DNA of 64,000 nt from Ctenosaura bakeri (lineage: Eukaryota; Chordata; Lepidosauria; Squamata; Iguanidae): NCBI GenBank assembly GCA_948474755.1, contig CAOLHI010001429.1, forward strand, positions 496,001 through 560,000, given 5' to 3'. Below are positions 1 to 12,575 of this stretch, in pieces (position 1 is the first letter of the stretch; the number at the start of each line of letters is the position of its first letter). The notes under the pieces are model-generated. The model was not told the origin of the DNA. It worked only from the letters and a program-made list of their open reading frames with translations, and ran no database searches. The position numbers and the translations under genes are program-made.

Positions 1-109
1 CACTGGCTGAGAATTCTAATTGCCCCTCCCTGAACTGCAAACCTCAGGATTCCACAGGATGTTGAAAGTGGAATAAGTAGCACTATGACAGTGTAGTATG
101 GAAATGGCC
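1..109. mobile_element. Palindromic MITE, right part, cut by window edge
   Basis: The right half of a short inverted-repeat element: a stretch related to 'gcccctccctgaactgcaaa', then 'gttgaaagtggaataa', then the terminus 'ggaaatggcc'. The same modules recur in inverse order at 3201-3342, 16794-16993, 40134-40254 and 44156-44349. It has no coding capacity and would need transposase supplied elsewhere. The superfamily is uncertain; a hAT-like origin is only inferred from the terminal style. Confidence 0.75.
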
Positions 110-1076
110 TTTGTTGTAGGGGAGTATGTAAGGGATGCATATCAGGACATTATTAATTGAAATTTAAATCTGGTCCCGCTTCTTCTGGTAACACTGACCA
201 TTAAGAATCAGCTCTATTCTGTATAACTTCATCTTTTTGTTGGTTAATGCTAAAGTGTGATGGTATAAAATATTGAGAACTAGATTAGTGGGGGAAACCA
301 GGACCATAACCTCATTCAAGTAGGATAAAAGAAGGGGAGTGCATTTGCCTTTCCCCATCATCACTAGACCCGTTGCCCTCCATATATAAAGGCAAAGAAG
401 AGAAGGTGATTGCCCTTCTCATTTGGTCAAGTTCCCCATTTTAATCATGCCTGAACAGAACTCACCATCACCAATAACACTGTCTTTTCCCCCACCTTTG
501 CTCTTTCCTGAAACAGTGGAGATCTGAGTGCTGTGGGACAATTTCCCAGGCTACACACCAGAACTCAATTTCCTGCAATAGTATCCCTAGCTTTAAACAG
601 CCTCTTATCATTCATTGTACAGAGATAACAGTAGAAGAACCTTGTGGCAGCCAATTCAATTGGAAGGCTCCAGAATCCGATTCTAGTTACTCCATCACTA
701 TGGAATAAGGTCCAGATCCCTTTTACTGGCCTTTTATGATCCCATTTGGACCATATTTCTAATCCTCAAGTATTGAGAAAGGAAGGGAAACACTGGGTCC
801 CATTCCAGTAGAAAGAGGGAGGATATAAATTAAACTAACAAATACATCATTAGTGGCATATCAAATGCAAAATCTTTTTTTTTTTTTTTTATGGTGGTGG
901 TCTCACATTGGTATCACATTCTGAAGGTTGATACAATTAGAGTGCAAGTTTAGGTTTTGTTGTAAATAAGTGCTTCCAATTTCCCCACAATTTCCAATGT
1001 ATAATTGAATATACACTATTTCAGTTCCTCCTTCCCAACTTCTTGAAATCGTTGGAGCGGTGGAATTTTGTTTAGG
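110..1076. other. Unannotated sequence with one T16 tract
   Basis: AT-rich sequence with no long reading frame. A run of 16 T at 875-890 may be the tail of a minus-strand retroposed fragment, but no body is recognised beside it. The small reading frames here show no protein-like composition. Confidence 0.5.
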
Positions 1077-2036
1077 TGTTACTGCGGTTATGATATGTCT
1101 GGTGAGAGCACTAGATATCATTTGATATCAAATAGTTCAGCCTTTACTTGACCTTTCTCTGCCACCCTGCTCCACATGTTTGCAGAGGTCCACCAGACAA
1201 GCACGTATTAGGCGCGGCTGTTAATGGTTGTAAATTCCAAACCTCATTTAGGCAGGCAACTTAAGCCTCTCCGTTGCTTCAGGGAACACCTTCTGCAAAC
1301 ATGCCTTGCTCAGCGCGAATCTACACAAAGACACTCTGCCGAGAGGCCGAGCCAATCCTTTCTGTTGAGTCATTTGCATACTGGCCATACTACTGTCATC
1401 CAGTGCTAAGCCCATCATGTAAACTTGACCTTTTCCAACTCCTTTGTCCAGCTCCAAATTTCCTTTGTTCTCACTGAGCATGGCATGGCCTATAAGTACA
1501 ATCTACCCTATAAAAAACCCCTGATTCTGAGCATTCCTCGGATCACCCTGGACTTCCATCTAGCCTTGCTGCCGCTCTATCCAGTGAAGTTTTCCCCTCA
1601 GTTCCCAATAACTGAGTCTGCCCCTTGGACTACTTTGGACTTCCATCCCGCCTTGCTGCCGGTTTGTCTGAAGAAGCTCCCCTCAGTGAACCACGCTGAA
1701 CTCTCCCTCTTGCAATCCCCGCTTCTCTCCAGGACGACGAGACCAGGTGTCGTATTGCCCACTCCCTTGAAACTCCCCATTTCTATTTCTCAGTTAGCTA
1801 GTGTATATGTTGTCTTATTCGTTGTTCGTCTCTTAAGAAAACTGCTATTTTTACTTTTAAAACGTGTCTAACCACTCTCTGATCTGACGCTGTATACATA
1901 GGGTTAAAAGATCCCAGCTAAAGTTACTCTGCCTCTCGTTAGCTTGAGAGAGTGCTCGAGTCTAATTTCCCCCATCTTGTGTTTTTATTTGGTTATTTGG
2001 GCGCCCCTCCTAGGACCCCCAACATACAGGGTAACA
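1077..2036 (+). mobile_element. Solo LTR 1 (TGTTAC/GTAACA superfamily)
   Basis: The element starts TGTTAC and ends GTAACA. It is flanked by near-identical 4-bp sequences (tagg before, gagg after). A TATA-like 'ctataaaaaa' lies near 1508-1517. A U5 module follows ('gggttaaaagatcccagct', then 'ctctgcctctcgtt') near 1901-1942. The AATAAA signal present in LTR 2 is mutated here. It aligns end to end with 13088-13988 in the same orientation. No primer-binding site, gag or pol is seen downstream, so it reads as a solo LTR. The 148-codon frame at 1425-1871 lies wholly inside it and is not a gene. Whether the family is Gypsy or ERV is not decided. Confidence 0.85.
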
Positions 2037-3200
2037 GAGGTTTCTCTTTCTCATATTTTTATTTTTATTTTTTTTCTCTTGTAGCTTTCTCTTTCTCCTT
2101 AGGTTTCAGCTTCCTGGGCAGACCTTTTTAACCACCTATGACTTTTTGACTGAGTAGATCAGAATAGCTCCTGAATAGTAGGCAATCATTTTAGATCTGG
2201 AGGGGAAAAAATACACAAAACAGCTAAGTCGTTGAATTCTCTCACAACTATCTATATTCTTACACTGTCTCCTGTATCTCAAAAAGGCACTTGTGACAGA
2301 TCCTCTCTGTTGCTGGCCCTGCAATTCCAAACTCTTGGGCTCCTGTTACTCACCTTTCCCCTTTCCCCCTCAAGATCCCTCCCTGGATCGAGTACCTGGG
2401 CCTCAAGGTGATCCCTTTATGGACCAGTGGCTGTGTTGTTCAGTGGGTTTATTGTGGTAACCATGACCAGACTGTCTGTTGAAACCTAAGGGGAACAACC
2501 AAACACAGTTGTAATAAAGAGTAAGCAGATGGATGTTTATTAATACACAGTTTAATCACACATTAACTCCTGAACTTTTTAAACATTCAGAGTTCCCTGG
2601 AATCTTATTTAGTTCTTCGCCATGGCTGACTGTCCTATGTTACAGCTTTTCCCTATCTCTAAGCCATCTTTGAGACAAGCCATAGTTTTTTCTTTCTCCC
2701 CACACTGTGATTGGCTGACACCAACCAGGCTTGCCAAACTCCTCCCTCCACAGCCTTTCTATTGTGTTTTAGATACTTTGGAAAATACTGCATATGTGTC
2801 ACTTAGATGTAAGTTCCACTACATTTAATGGGGCTTACTTTGTGATAAGTTTGTGCAGATCCACAACCTGTTAAAAAGCAGGTGATGATTCAACAAAAAT
2901 TGGATTGGATGAAATCCAGTTGGATCATTGGATGAAAGTCCCAGGAAACTGATGGCCAAGATCTTGCACCAGGAGTCATGGGTATGACTATGATGGAGCT
3001 CTGTCACTGAAGGTAGCACTCGAGCTGAAGGATTTCTAAGGCACTGCAGATAGGGGAGCTGGGGAATAATGACTGCAATGCTGTTCTGGTCACACAGTTC
3101 ACTGAGAAAACCAGCTGGAAAGCCCCCATAAGGGTCCTGCCACAAGTGCTTCTCCCAACGTGCCTTGTGACCTGGATAGCATTCCAGCCACCATTTTGTA
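2037..3200. other. Unannotated, with a possible decayed minus-strand LTR
   Basis: Mostly unrecognised sequence. At about 2440-2830 the minus strand has a CCAAT-like box ('cagccaatcacagtg', near 2704-2718) followed by a possible polyadenylation signal (near 2540). That order is LTR-like, but no paired termini or target duplication were found. The 129-codon minus-strand frame at 2825-3214 shows no recognisable domain. Confidence 0.3.
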
Positions 3201-3342
3201 GGCCATTTCCGCACTACACTCTTATAGCACCATTATTCGACTTTCAACGTTCTATGGAATCCTGGGGTTTGCAGTTTTGGGAGGAGCCAGGTGGTGTAGT
3301 GCAGAAAAGTAGTGCAGAAAAGAGTGTAGTGCAGAAATGGCC
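3201..3342. mobile_element. Palindromic MITE, complete
   Basis: Both inverted ends are visible: 'ggccatttccgcactacact' at the left and 'agtgtagtgcagaaatggcc' at the right. The left inner module 'tggaatcctggggtttgcag' is followed by a shortened right arm that repeats 'tagtgcagaaaag'. It is a non-autonomous element of the family seen nine times in this window. Confidence 0.85.
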
Positions 3343-5064
3343 ATAGAGCCCCAGTGTGCAGTACTTTGGAAACCTTTTGGTTAGGGTGCTGCCTAGCATA
3401 AGAGGTGGGTTTGGGGCTCATATGTGATTTTTAATGATCATAAACATGAATCTCAAAAATAACAAGATTGTGAATCTGGTTTATAATCTCATAAATATTG
3501 AACAGGATGCCAGTCAGATATCTCATCTCCATCCAATCTCCCTCCCTCCCTCCCTCCCTCACACACACACATTAAATCTCTAACCTGCAGTAACAGGATC
3601 CCATCTTATTTCAACATGATCAGGCACGTGATTTCTCTCAACTACATTCTGCCCTAGGAGTTGAGTAATGCTATAAATATTTCCTTAAAACAAAACAAAA
3701 CTGGGAACTATCTGTACAGAACTGGCATACAGAAAAATAGTCAAGTAGCACCACTATTATGTTCGGTCATCAGGACTGGGCCTACCATTAGGTAGAGTGA
3801 CCTTTCTACCTTAGTCCTCAGATTTTGGGTGTCATGAATTGGCAGCCAATTGCTAGTTATTTAATTTCTTATTGTTTTATTTTTATTGTCAAGGTTGGCG
3901 GAGATGCTCATGAGAGATTCTGCCTCAAATGCCAAAGTAATTTGGCTGACTGGGTACTGTACACCTTGACTTAAATGAGGTGGGCATGCCTATATGTGAA
4001 AATGCAACCACATTTTTGTATTATTGCTTGACTTTTCCATCCCAGCTTCCTTCTCATGGCAATATCTTGGATAGCAGTAGGCATGCCTCTGACACAAATG
4101 AACTAATATTAGGTGTGTGTGTATATATATATAAAGTTCAGCAGAATAAATGAGAGATTAGATTCCTTTTCGGTATCTGGAGGAAAAAGGTTGATAGAAA
4201 AATACTGTAACTAGCAGGATCTTAACCCTGTTATAATAACTCAGCAGCACAAGATCTATATCTTTTTCATTATCATCTAAGGACAATAAGTTAAATACTG
4301 GGACTGGATTCCTAAAATACTTATACATCCCTGCTAGCTGTCAGTAACCAGGCAACAATGCCAGTTGAAGTACTGAAGAATTTACCCATATGGTAACTAA
4401 AAACACTATCTCCAGGCAGAACCTCTGGAATACTAGCTACTGCGAACAAATGGGAAAGCCATAATTCCTAGAATAGTTTATGCATCTTTGGTCATGCCAG
4501 ATGGGAATGATGGAGTCCAGCAACATCTGAGGGATCCAAGGCTGTCTTAGAGGCATCTGGCTTGCTTCAGTCTAACTCAGCAAAACATTCCTTTTTTCTT
4601 TCTAATCTGCATATTAAAAAGTTCTCTTGGGTTGAGAATAAGAAACTTTGAAAACTAGCAGCTGTAGCTGGCTTGAGGGTCTGCCCAGCCCTTGATGATT
4701 CCTGTCTGACACAAAGAATAATTACAAGGAGCCATGTTTGGTTCATTGGCTCAGTAGAGGAGAAACACCACTCCTGGTGACTGCAATTTGTTACCATTTT
4801 TTGAGAAACTGGGGGTTCTTGGGGATTGAAGTGGTTATCAGGTGAGAATGGTTTTGTAGAAGCCTTGCAAGAGAAGAAGAGCTAATTAGTGTGAATTGTT
4901 TTAATTGCTAGCTGTGAACTACTTTGGAGAATTACTATGGAAGGTCAAGATACAAATGTTAGAAAGACAGATGGATGCAAACTGTAGCCATTGTCTCAAA
5001 TCCAATTGCTGCCCCAACTGAAGTAGACCCATTGAATCAATTCTCTAATGGTAATTCAACACTT
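3343..5064. other. Unannotated sequence with microsatellites
   Basis: No gene seen. It holds a (CTCC)n block running into (CA)n at 3537-3571 and a GT/AT run at 4111-4133. A short piece resembling the 'actacaactcccat' MITE family lies near 4496-4548. Confidence 0.45.
3537..3571. repeat. Compound microsatellite (CTCC)n(CA)n
   Basis: Several CTCC units run directly into several CA units. This is simple sequence repeat, non-coding. Confidence 0.9.
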
Positions 5065-5246
5065 AGAGCCAGCTTGGTGATTTGAGCATTGGTTCAAATG
5101 CCCTTTCAGCCATGGGCAAGTCACATTCTGTCAGCATCAGAAATGCAGAAAGGCAAACCCTCTCTGAACAAATGTTGCCAGGAAAACCCTGTGACAGGTT
5201 CACCTTTGGATCACCATGAGTTGGAAATAACTTGAAATTGTCACAA
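5065..5246 (+). mobile_element. Sauria-type SINE, internally deleted
   Basis: Begins 'gagccagcttggtg' (tRNA-like head), continues with 'ccatgggcaagtcacattct' and the body 'aacaaatgttgccaggaaaa', and ends in the BovB-like tail 'gttggaaataacttgaa'. Part of the tRNA-derived region (B-box side) is deleted relative to the copy at 7935-8178. Confidence 0.8.
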
Positions 5247-6236
5247 TAGTGACATTCATTGGCTAGCAAATTGATCCAAATTAGCAAAACAATGTGAGCA
5301 AAGAGTAGAGGGAAAAGATTTATTTCTGCACCAGAAATAGGTACACACTTTGTAAAGGTCCAATTTAAAGATCTGAATCCAGCTTGGAAAAAAGGAATTT
5401 TTAAACTTCAGTGAGGGTTTTGTTGTTACTATTTTCATCACAAAGGGACATAACAACTCAACACTTATCTAAACCCCATATAGTCAAAGTATTTTCATGT
5501 GACACTGTTTGTATAATTAAGGAACCATTTTCCCCTTAACACAAACAGTGTACGTGTTGTATATAAGTTCTTACAGAGCAGTTATAGGAACTAATGTCCC
5601 CTTCCTTGCTTAACCCATGCACCGTGACTGGTTCCTCCTCCACTTATCCTAATGCTCCCTCAAACTACATCCCTTCCCTACCTTACTGGCTTTACTTCGG
5701 AGACTTACGCATATTGTCACACATTGCCTGTGATGGGAACTAGCTACTGGATTTAGCTCTTTATCAGGAAGCTTTGAACTACAGACACATTTTTAAAAAA
5801 ACATTTTGTTATACAAACAGTACTACTATAATAGTTTATAGTAGACATTAGCTAATACTGAAGTGCTGCCCTTCCAACCCAGAGCCTGCAAATACATTGG
5901 ACTACAGTTCCCATCATCCAGGGTCAGAATGGTCCATGAGGGTAATTAGAATTGTAGTCTTTAGACATCTGGGTAGTGCTGTAATACTTAAGCCTGTGCA
6001 GTTATGCTCTCCTGATTCTGGTAGCTTCATTCTTATAGCATGAAACCAAGGAAGAGTTTTCAAATGTTTTCTTGGAAAAAGTGCTGGTTTAAGAATTAGC
6101 TCTGTATGACTCAAAAGCTTGCCACACTGCATATCGTCTGGGTTCTTTGCAGATGAACACAGAGACACCCTTGTGTATTTATAACACTGAGGACCATGGA
6201 TTGAGGAACTTTCCCATCACCTATTGCAGGGGTGTC
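5247..6236. other. Unannotated, with a small MITE-like piece
   Basis: No gene seen. At 5884-5965 'attggactacagttcccatc' is followed about 45 bases later by its approximate inverse 'gaattgtagtctttagacat'. This is a decayed copy of the short palindromic family also seen at 14903-15021 and 60898-61022. Confidence 0.4.
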
Positions 6237-6999
6237 AAATTCAATTTCCTCTTGAGCCGCATCAGCATTATGGTTGCCCTCAAAGGACCAGTTGTATCTA
6301 TAAGACTATATAGATGTATCTACTCTTCTGTCATATTAAATTATCGTCTCTGCATGTGATTATTACTGGTTTTAGTAATAACTAGCTCTGAAACTAGAAG
6401 TCTAGGAAAAATAATGGCAAGCAGAAATTCAAGGGTACAATTATTGTATAATTTATTGAAAAATGAGTTTTGAAAACAGAAAGTTATTTTCTTTAATCAT
6501 CAGACAAATATTAGCAAACATTGTTTATTACATTAACTTTGTTTAACTTTTTGGTCCCAGTTGAAACCCTCTCGGTTCCTCTTTCTGTCCCTCTGTGCCT
6601 CTTTCTGCTCCCTTCTTCCCTTCTGGTTCTTTCTGCTCCCCTGCTCCTCTCTGTACCTGGTGAGCCTGATCCTCACATTGCAGGCCCCTGGCTGCTGGTA
6701 TTCTGAAGAGGGGCCCAGCAGGCTGCACTCGCAATCTGCTTCTACTTCTGACTGCTCCTCTGTTCACCTCTTGCGAGCCGTGCGGACTGTTGTCATGATA
6801 ACCTGCACCAATGCTCTGATGGCAAGACTTCGACAGAGGAGCAGTCAGAATTAGATCGTGAGTGCTGGCTGCTGAACTCTTCTTCAGAATACTTGCAGCT
6901 GGGAGGCCACAATGTGGGGACTGGGCTCACTAGATGGAAGGAGTACCGTAGCTGCAGGAGAGGTCACATGAAATGGCCTGGTGGGCCAGATTCAGTCCA
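6237..6999 (+). mobile_element. Non-autonomous hAT-type element
   Basis: The left end 'caggggtgtcaaattcaatt' matches the typical terminus of a widespread vertebrate hAT group. The right part 'aaatggcctggtgggccaga' matches its usual subterminal stretch, but the last bases that would mirror the left end are missing (replaced by a T-run). The interior is pyrimidine-rich and carries no transposase frame. The 97-, 74- and 61-codon frames inside are composition artefacts. Confidence 0.7.
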
Positions 7000-7459
7000 T
7001 TTTTTTTACACGTTTTACACATGTGACCTATTGTCTTAGGCTCTTCACTCCTATTTGATTGCTGTTTTTATATACACTGCAGAAATCTGCTGCATAATAA
7101 TTTCATAATTAGGGGTTTCACAAAACAATTAAACAGTTTCCTTAGTACGCACATACAGGAACACTCCAAGAAAAGTAGAGTGTTCATTTTCACAATAGTT
7201 TTGGTTGCATGCATTATAAAATGGCTGCAACTCAAACATATTCACTTATGTTTACTGTTGGGTGACAATTATGGGGAGATGAGAGGGAATCAGTGAAGTG
7301 GCATTTTGAACCTAAGTGCACTGACATCAAGTTGCATTTTATTCCCATATCAAATATTAAAATTCTAGCTGCTAAAGGATAAAAGTGTAGCTTGTGCTAG
7401 CCAAAAGGGGAATACTTGTTTTGTGAAAGTTTTCATCAGTTACAAAGTGTGTCCATAGC

Positions 7460-7802
7460 CTTGAACATTTCTCAGATTAAAACTAGGACACATGTGGCCA
7501 AACAACATCAGAATGTGGTCAGGATGGCAAAAGTTACTAACAACAAAGAACCCACAAGCTAAGAGAGGCTGTGGCAGTCTGGTTTTGCCTGAATCCACTG
7601 CAAAGGGCAAGATCCCACCCCTCCCTTCTCGCCCCTGTGTTGAGTTAAATGAGTGCAAGCTGCATTTGCACTTTGAATTCAGTTTCCAGCAACTGAGAAG
7701 AAAGGGAGAAGTGGGAGGAGTGAGAGAAACTGGAACATTTTAAAAGCAGCTGAGAAGCAGGGTGACAGAGGATTAATCAGGACTGTCCCTGCCAAATGGG
7801 AA
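7460..7802 (+). mobile_element. Unclassified interspersed repeat, copy A
   Basis: Aligns by eye with 57760-58102 over its whole length. Shared anchors are 'gatggcaaaagtta', 'gagtgcaa', 'gaagtgggaggag' and 'ttttaaaagcagctg'; near the end copy A has 'gaggattaatcaggactg' where copy B has 'gaggattaactgggacta'. No reading frame, terminal repeat or tRNA-like promoter was recognised, so the class is unknown. Confidence 0.7.
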
Positions 7803-7934
7803 TGTTTGGAGAGCATGTGTTTCTCTTTTTGGTGATTAATTACTGTGGTAGGGTACACAAAGGGATAGCAATTAGCATTGGCTTGACTCTGAACTGATTT
7901 TTGGATGTTATGATAAGGCTAAAGGTACTTGGGT

Positions 7935-8178
7935 GAGAGCCAGCATGTTGTAGAGGTTTGAATGTTGACTAGAACTCTGGAGACCAGAGTTCAAATCCTT
8001 GGTTGGCCATGGAATCCCACTGCGTGACCTTGGGCAAGATACACTTTCTCATCATGAGAGGAAGGCAAAGGCAAAACCCCTCTGAATAATTCTCGCCAAG
8101 AAAAGGCCATGACAGGGTCACTTTAGGGTGGCCAAAAGTCAGAAACAACATGAAGGCACACAACAATAACAACAAAAA
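7935..8178 (+). mobile_element. Sauria-type SINE, full length
   Basis: tRNA-derived head 'gagagccagcatgttgtaga' with a B-box-like 'agttcaaatcc' near 7988. The middle reads 'gaccttgggcaagatacact', and the tail 'caacatgaaggcacacaaca' ends in short A-rich repeats. The 3' part resembles the BovB end, which fits established knowledge that Sauria SINEs are mobilised by BovB-type LINEs. It is transcribed by RNA polymerase III when active; this copy is decayed. Confidence 0.9.
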
Positions 8179-10537
8179 TTGCTTGAATAGTTGTCATTTT
8201 AACATCATCTTGGCTGTGTAATCTCTATAATTAGGTAGAATCACAGAAAATAGCTGTCCTAGAATGTCCCCCCTCTTTGAAATGTCATTCAGGCAATGAA
8301 TCAAGAAACAATTACATGAAATTTGTAGAATTCTAGTGCCCATGTGAGCAAATAAACAGATTTTTTTTAAAAAAAGAAAAGAACAAAACACCCACATCTT
8401 CTTAAAAACTCAAATGAGCAAAAAGTGACAAGACAAGGAGCAGAAAGCAAGCAGTTGTGCTGGTTAATAGGGTAGATATGATACTTCATTGAAAATATTT
8501 CATATTATCGATTTTGTGTTTTCTTCCTCTTTCTTGACCCTCCCCATTTCCTTAGGCCAAAACAACTTTGCCTTCTATTATCAGAATCAATTGCTGTATT
8601 TCTTATACTAGAAAAATGGTGTTAAGTTGCTCAGACTGGATAAGGAACAAAGTTCTGTCAGCAGGCAATAAATAAATCAACAGGAATCTCAAGTCTTGGG
8701 TGAGAGTGTTCTTTATTACTGCAGCTACAGCCACGGCAGAACTCAGTTCTCAGCTTTGGCCCAAGCAAAACACATACTCAGCCAAGTCACAGACATGTGC
8801 GCCATAGTGCCAAGGGACAACAAACAAAATAATTATCTAACAGCCCTACAGAAGGCAAATGAGGCAGGACTTTGCTCCAACTGGTGTAGTGGAATGCTAG
8901 CGCCCAAGAAGGGTATTAAAATTAATGCTGGTAAACAAGGATAAAATTAATGGTGTAACTGGAGAGGGCTTCACAGCTGTCACTGTACTGCATGGAGTCT
9001 TTTGGAGCATTTCTGTGATGGAAGAAAAGAATTTAAATCTCTCTTATTCTAGAGGAAAAAGGAAAATGAGACCATCAAAATCATAGCTGAGGATTCAAGA
9101 TTCATGGCCCAGCTGTATCATAAGCATAACCAGGGTACATATGACTGAAGAAGCCTACGCATGGGTGCAGAACAGGTTCTAGCAACATACTGAAAGTCAT
9201 TAGCACAATAATTGCCAAACACCAGATGAAAAGTAAGATGCCAGCTTGGTTGGAAGCATAGAGAGGGCAGCAGATTTAAACAGAGTGATAGTACTGCAGC
9301 TTTTCTTTGGTCTTGCACCCACAGCCGAAGACAGTAAATCATATCCAGCCATTGACATCCTCTTGCGAGGAAATAGAGAGAGAGAGAGAAAAAGAGAAAA
9401 GTACAGTCTTGAGATCCTGGGTGTCAGAAACAGCAATCAGTGGGCTTCTTGTACAATCACTTCTGAATGACAGAAGGATACCTGAGCAATGAGTATACAT
9501 TCACTTAATGTTGTACAGCTATTCTTAACTTTCCAGAAATAGTTTGGATGTATATCTAGAATATCTGGAAACAGATGCTACTAGCTAGTTCTCCCACATA
9601 ATATTTTTTGTGGCTGCAGCTCCCTATAGCCCCAAAGCCACAATCTTTTGAATAATTTTGAATTACTGGTTCAGATATTTTAGAACAGAGATTTTCAAAC
9701 TATCATAAAATAGAGTCTGTTGAAATGGTAATAATAACACAACCCCACAGGTTGTTTTTATGCTGCAAATAATCTGGCCTTATAAAGTAGGGGCTGGGGA
9801 TGCCCCCTGCTCAGAGAGTGGTCATTTCACATGCTACAAGTGGATCAGGTCTGAAATCCATCAGGTTATTCAGGTCTAAGGTCCATTCCAGATTGAACCC
9901 GGAGTTCTGTTGTATATTCCAGTTGGTATAGAACTATGGTCCTGCAGTGCAGTCGGTGGAAGCAAATTATTTTAATGGGAAAACAATTATGTGCAGAAGG
10001 GAATAATTTGAAGACAACTATCTTCTTTAGATTTATGAATAACCTTGCACACAATCTGAGATATGTACATATAAGGGGTTTGCAGTAAAAGAAACACACT
10101 ATCTGTTATGCAGGATTCCAAAATACATGAAACAATTAAATTGGGAAAATCGCTTCGTTTGAAATTGGAATTGTATTAAACATCATACTATATTAACTCT
10201 AATGTAGAATTAATAAGCTCAAACGCAATACACATTCCTATCCATTAAATGCGGCTAAAGCAGAAAACCAAAGGCAAACAAAAGAAATCCATGTCATAGA
10301 TTAGAGTGTGAGGAATATGTGTTTATAGGCCTAGATGGGCTGAATTCTAAATCTGGAAGCACCAGCAGCATCTGAGCAAACTATGGTTCTAAAGCTTCAG
10401 AGATGTTTTGAAGGACAAGCGAGAACCATAAGAGCAATGAAAGAAAGGAGCCTAGTAGCTGCTTGTCTCTGGGTACGGGTGGTCCATAACAGCTAGCTTT
10501 TGTACCAGGGACATTACAAGATGGATGTTCTTTACAT
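8179..10537. other. Unannotated; possible decayed LTR at about 8655-8990
   Basis: No gene seen. On the minus strand, around 8990 down to 8655, a CT-rich stretch leads to AATAAAGAACA (plus strand 'tgttctttatt' near 8708-8718) and ends '...gctgaca', an LTR-like order. No target-site duplication could be found, so this is only a candidate. The rest is AT-rich without recognised repeats. Confidence 0.3.
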
Positions 10538-10538
10538 G

Positions 10539-10566
<28 letters not shown>
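10538..10566. repeat. (CA)n microsatellite
   Basis: About 14 CA units. The apparent THTHTH and CVCVCV peptides on the two strands are translations of this repeat, not genes. Confidence 0.95.
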
Positions 10567-10569
<3 letters not shown>

Positions 10570-11308
10570 TTAGAAATGTATTTGCTGATTTCCAGTCCTT
10601 GCCTTCCTCTTCACGATGGGGATGTTCTTGTCTGATCAAATTGCTGCAAAGACTTCAGATTACAAGAAGCAAAATATATGGACACATCTGAATGGAAGAA
10701 CAAGACAGAGCAAAAGAGAACAGTCCTTTTTGCAGTTTTCTCCACTGGGATATCAGAGAGACATCCACATACAAAACAGGAAAGTGAGTAAGGTAGACAG
10801 AGGATGCAATTTGTAGGGAAAAGACCTCTGGGAGATAGAATAGAACAAGATCCTTTCCAGAAATTCAGTTAATTATCCCAAAGAGGGTGCAAGGATCTGA
10901 GCAAAATCCTTCAGCTACTGCGGCAAAAGAAGCCTTGAGAAAGACTGCGTTTCAGGTTTCACTGTCTTTAGAAGCAAAGTTCAGGCTGTCAGAATCAAGG
11001 CTTTAAGAAAGATAGGTTGAAAAAGCTCTTTGAAAGCTGGGTTCTGTGGCAACGTGATTGCAGACTGAGAGTAGTCAAGAATGAGAATGGCAAGAATAGT
11101 CATACCACATCCACTGGGCTTGATGAGCACTGAAAGAGCACTGAGCACTGAAAGAAACTTTGGGCTTTTACAGTATTTTTAAAGAGGAGATGAAGCAAGC
11201 AAAAAGGGAAGCTGTTTGGGTAGGATGGAACTCAGTCTCATAGTAGACAAAAGGAATGAGTCACGTTTGATCTGGGTGGGCAGAAAAAAATAGAAAAGGC
11301 ACACAACA

Positions 11309-11812
11309 CTCTTAGAATCATGGAATCATAGAGTTGGAAGAGACCACAGGGGCCATCGAGTCTAACCCCCTGCCATGCAGGAACATACATCAAAGCATTC
11401 CCAACAGATGGCCATCCAGCCTCTGCTTAAAAACCTCCAAAGAAGGAGACTCCACCATACTCCCAGGCAGCATATTCCACTGCCAGACAGCTCTGGCTGT
11501 CAAGAAGTTCTTTCTGAGGTTCAGGAGGAATCTGTTTTCCTGTAGTTTGAATCCATTGCTCCTTGTCCTACTTTCTGGAGCAGTGAAAAACAACCCCGTT
11601 CCCTCATCGATATGACATCCTTTCAAATTTTTAAACATGGCTATCATGTTCCCTCTTAACCTTCTCTTCTGCAGACTAAACATACCCAGCTCCCTAAGCT
11701 GCTCCTGATAGGGCATGGTTTCCAGATCCTCCACCGTTTTGATCAGACCCCTCTGGACACATTCCAGTTTGTTGCTCTTTACAGAAGAGACTCCCCAGCC
11801 CAAATTCAATCA
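11309..11812 (-). mobile_element. CR1 LINE, 3' end
   Basis: Reading the minus strand gives the last part of CR1 ORF2 ('LECVQRGLIKTVEDLE', then 'REL(G)MFSLQKRRLRG'). This is followed by the 3' UTR and the tandem tail, seen on the plus strand as 'atcatggaatcatagagttg'. The 139-codon frame at 11390-11809 is this CR1 remnant. It is 5'-truncated like most CR1 copies, with no endonuclease and no catalytic reverse-transcriptase motif. Compare the longer copy at 24392-25028, which covers the same region in the same orientation. Confidence 0.93.
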
Positions 11813-12575
11813 CAGTGAGATCTTTCAAAACACATCTCAGGTAGAAAATCTTTGGGACTTTGCAACTCTTAGCTAGGTATATTTATACCAATTTCTTAAC
11901 TGATTAGCCTCAGTCACTATGAAACATTAATTTTAGAGGGGTTTTTTTTAAAGTTATATTGCCAAGTCTTTCATATGTGTATGACAAGGAGCTCATGACT
12001 TATGCTTTGTTTTCTCAAATAGTTTAACTGACTTTACTGGTCCTCTGTATGGGCAAAACTGAGGTATCTTCAGGTAAATATCACATAATATAAATGAGTG
12101 TTTTATTCTGTTAATTAAATGTCTAAATTTATGTAATAAATATATATCACCCAGCTGATCCCCTAAACAGTGTTCTTTTTAGAGGAGTCACTTCATACAC
12201 TCTGCAAGTATTGAATACCTAGTTGCTGCTGTTTTACCCAGATGGAAAACTGTAGTGGTCTTTCTCTAATACTTGCAGAAATTCATCAAAATAAAATAAT
12301 AGCTCTAATAATAACAACAACAAAAGAAGGGAAGAATAAGAGAAAATACGTTTTCTGGGAACTGCTGCAGCACCTATAATCCAATCACACTCTGGCAGAA
12401 GAGGTCTGGAGGACTTTCCTCAATGGGCTGATCATAAAAATAATGAAATATAAAATTATTTTTCATACTAAAATTAGCCTTCCCTCTTTTCATAAGCTAG
12501 CAGAAAGAACAGAATGCTCATGGCTTAGGCAGAGGATATGGGGCAGTGGCAGTCAGAGGCTGGCATGGCAGGACA
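11813..12575. other. Unannotated AT-rich sequence
   Basis: No gene or repeat recognised, apart from short A/T-rich runs around 12290-12350 and 12430-12475. Confidence 0.4.

Noticed and set aside
1425..1871. 148-codon plus-strand frame
   Set aside because: It lies entirely inside solo LTR 1 and is disrupted in the sister LTR at 13088-13988.
10381..10691. Small cysteine/valine- or histidine/threonine-rich proteins
   Set aside because: Translations of the (CA)n microsatellite.
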